The notes under the pieces are model-generated. The model searched no databases. It was not told where the DNA came from and saw only the letters and a program-made list of their open reading frames with translations. A program made the translations under genes and the position numbers. From assembly GCF_003751085.1 (NCBI RefSeq), contig NZ_RJJY01000002.1:1240001-1304000 (forward strand): 64,000 bases of DNA, read 5' to 3'. Source of the stretch: Micromonospora sp. Llam0 (lineage in GTDB: Bacteria; Actinomycetota; Actinomycetes; Mycobacteriales; Micromonosporaceae). Shown one piece after another: positions 63,808 to 64,000 of the stretch (its first letter is position 1; each line of letters opens with the position of its first letter).

Positions 63808-64000
63808 TCACCAGCGGGCGAGGCAGGCGTGTTCCGGATCCGGTGCGACGACCGGCGGCTGCGGGTCCGGGCCGGCGGTCAGATCGACCAGCACCCAGGC
63901 CGCCGTGGACGTCGACCAGCGGTCGGCGGGGAAGTCGCGGATTTCCACGATGGTGCCGTACTCGGCGAACTCGGCGGCGACCCGGGTCACGTAGTCGTCC
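63808..64000 (-). CDS. Unidentified partial CDS at the window edge
   Basis: The frame is open to the right end of the window; the visible part is the last ~63 codons (DDYVTRVAAEFAEYGTIVEI, RDFPADRWSTSTAAWVLVDL, TAGPDPQPPVVAPDPEHACL ARW). No family recognised. A start at GTG 63990 would give a 60-residue protein, but the open frame upstream suggests it continues beyond the window. It is the nearest gene upstream of nuoI. Confidence 0.4.
   Translation of the reverse strand, partial: DDYVTRVAAEFAEYGTIVEIRDFPADRWSTSTAAWVLVDLTAGPDPQPPVVAPDPEHACLARW

Overview
The window is high-GC actinobacterial chromosome, most likely Micromonosporaceae (Micromonospora/Salinispora-like; the genus cannot be fixed by eye). 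Support comes from the strong GC third-position bias, frequent GTG/TTG starts, the order of the ribosomal and RNA-polymerase operons, the zinc-type S14, an XRE/DUF5753 regulator with DUF397 partners, and the sequence character of RpoB, RpoC, NusG and SecE. Nearly everything is on the minus strand, so transcription runs right to left; only a proline-rich membrane protein (9650-10948) and a YajQ-family protein (54006-54500) are on the plus strand.

Left end (1-4212): a thiamine operon, promoter - TPP riboswitch - thiE - thiO - thiS - thiG - second thiE/tenI-like gene - thiD (cut by the window edge), almost every junction being a start/stop overlap. Then come two DUF397 paralogues and their XRE/DUF5753 regulator, a hairpin-rich gap, an aldo/keto reductase, an ABC-F ATPase, an RsmC-like methyltransferase and the proline-rich membrane protein. 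This stretch is unusually rich in short tandem duplications.

Middle (11-36 kb): truA, rplQ, rpoA, rpsD, rpsK, rpsM, rpmJ, infA; a DUF1707 membrane protein; map, adk, secY; the complete spc cluster (rplO to rplN) and S10 cluster (rpsQ to rpsJ); then the str operon rpsL-rpsG-fusA-tuf with a clear sigma-70-type promoter (TTGACC-17-TACTCT). Two small membrane proteins separate rpsL from rpoC.

36-50 kb: rpoC, rpoB (TTG start, own promoter TGGACA-17-TACACT), rplL, rplJ (behind an intrinsic attenuator with a U tract), rplA, rplK, nusG, secE, tRNA-Trp, a pair of MaoC-fold hydratase genes in the position of mycobacterial hadA-hadB, rpmG, tRNA-Met and tRNA-Thr. This set makes the transcription and translation machinery, separated into units by strong GC hairpins that mostly lack U tracts.

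50-64 kb: a membrane GAF-GGDEF-EAL protein with a small secreted protein just upstream, an AT-rich island with large hairpins, tRNA-Tyr (encoded CCA), the YajQ homologue, an MFS transporter, htpX, and a partial complex I operon nuoI-J-K-L-M-N. The last gene at the right edge is an unidentified partial CDS.

I see no CRISPR array, insertion sequence, prophage, biosynthetic cluster or obviously new defence system. The most interesting observations are the paired, complementary-looking ThiE paralogues, the cluster of slippage-type duplications at 2-12 kb, the HadAB-like pair in a lineage not expected to make mycolates, the c-di-GMP-linked neighbourhood with an unexplained AT-rich island, and the intra-operon hairpins (rpoB/rpoC, rplJ leader).
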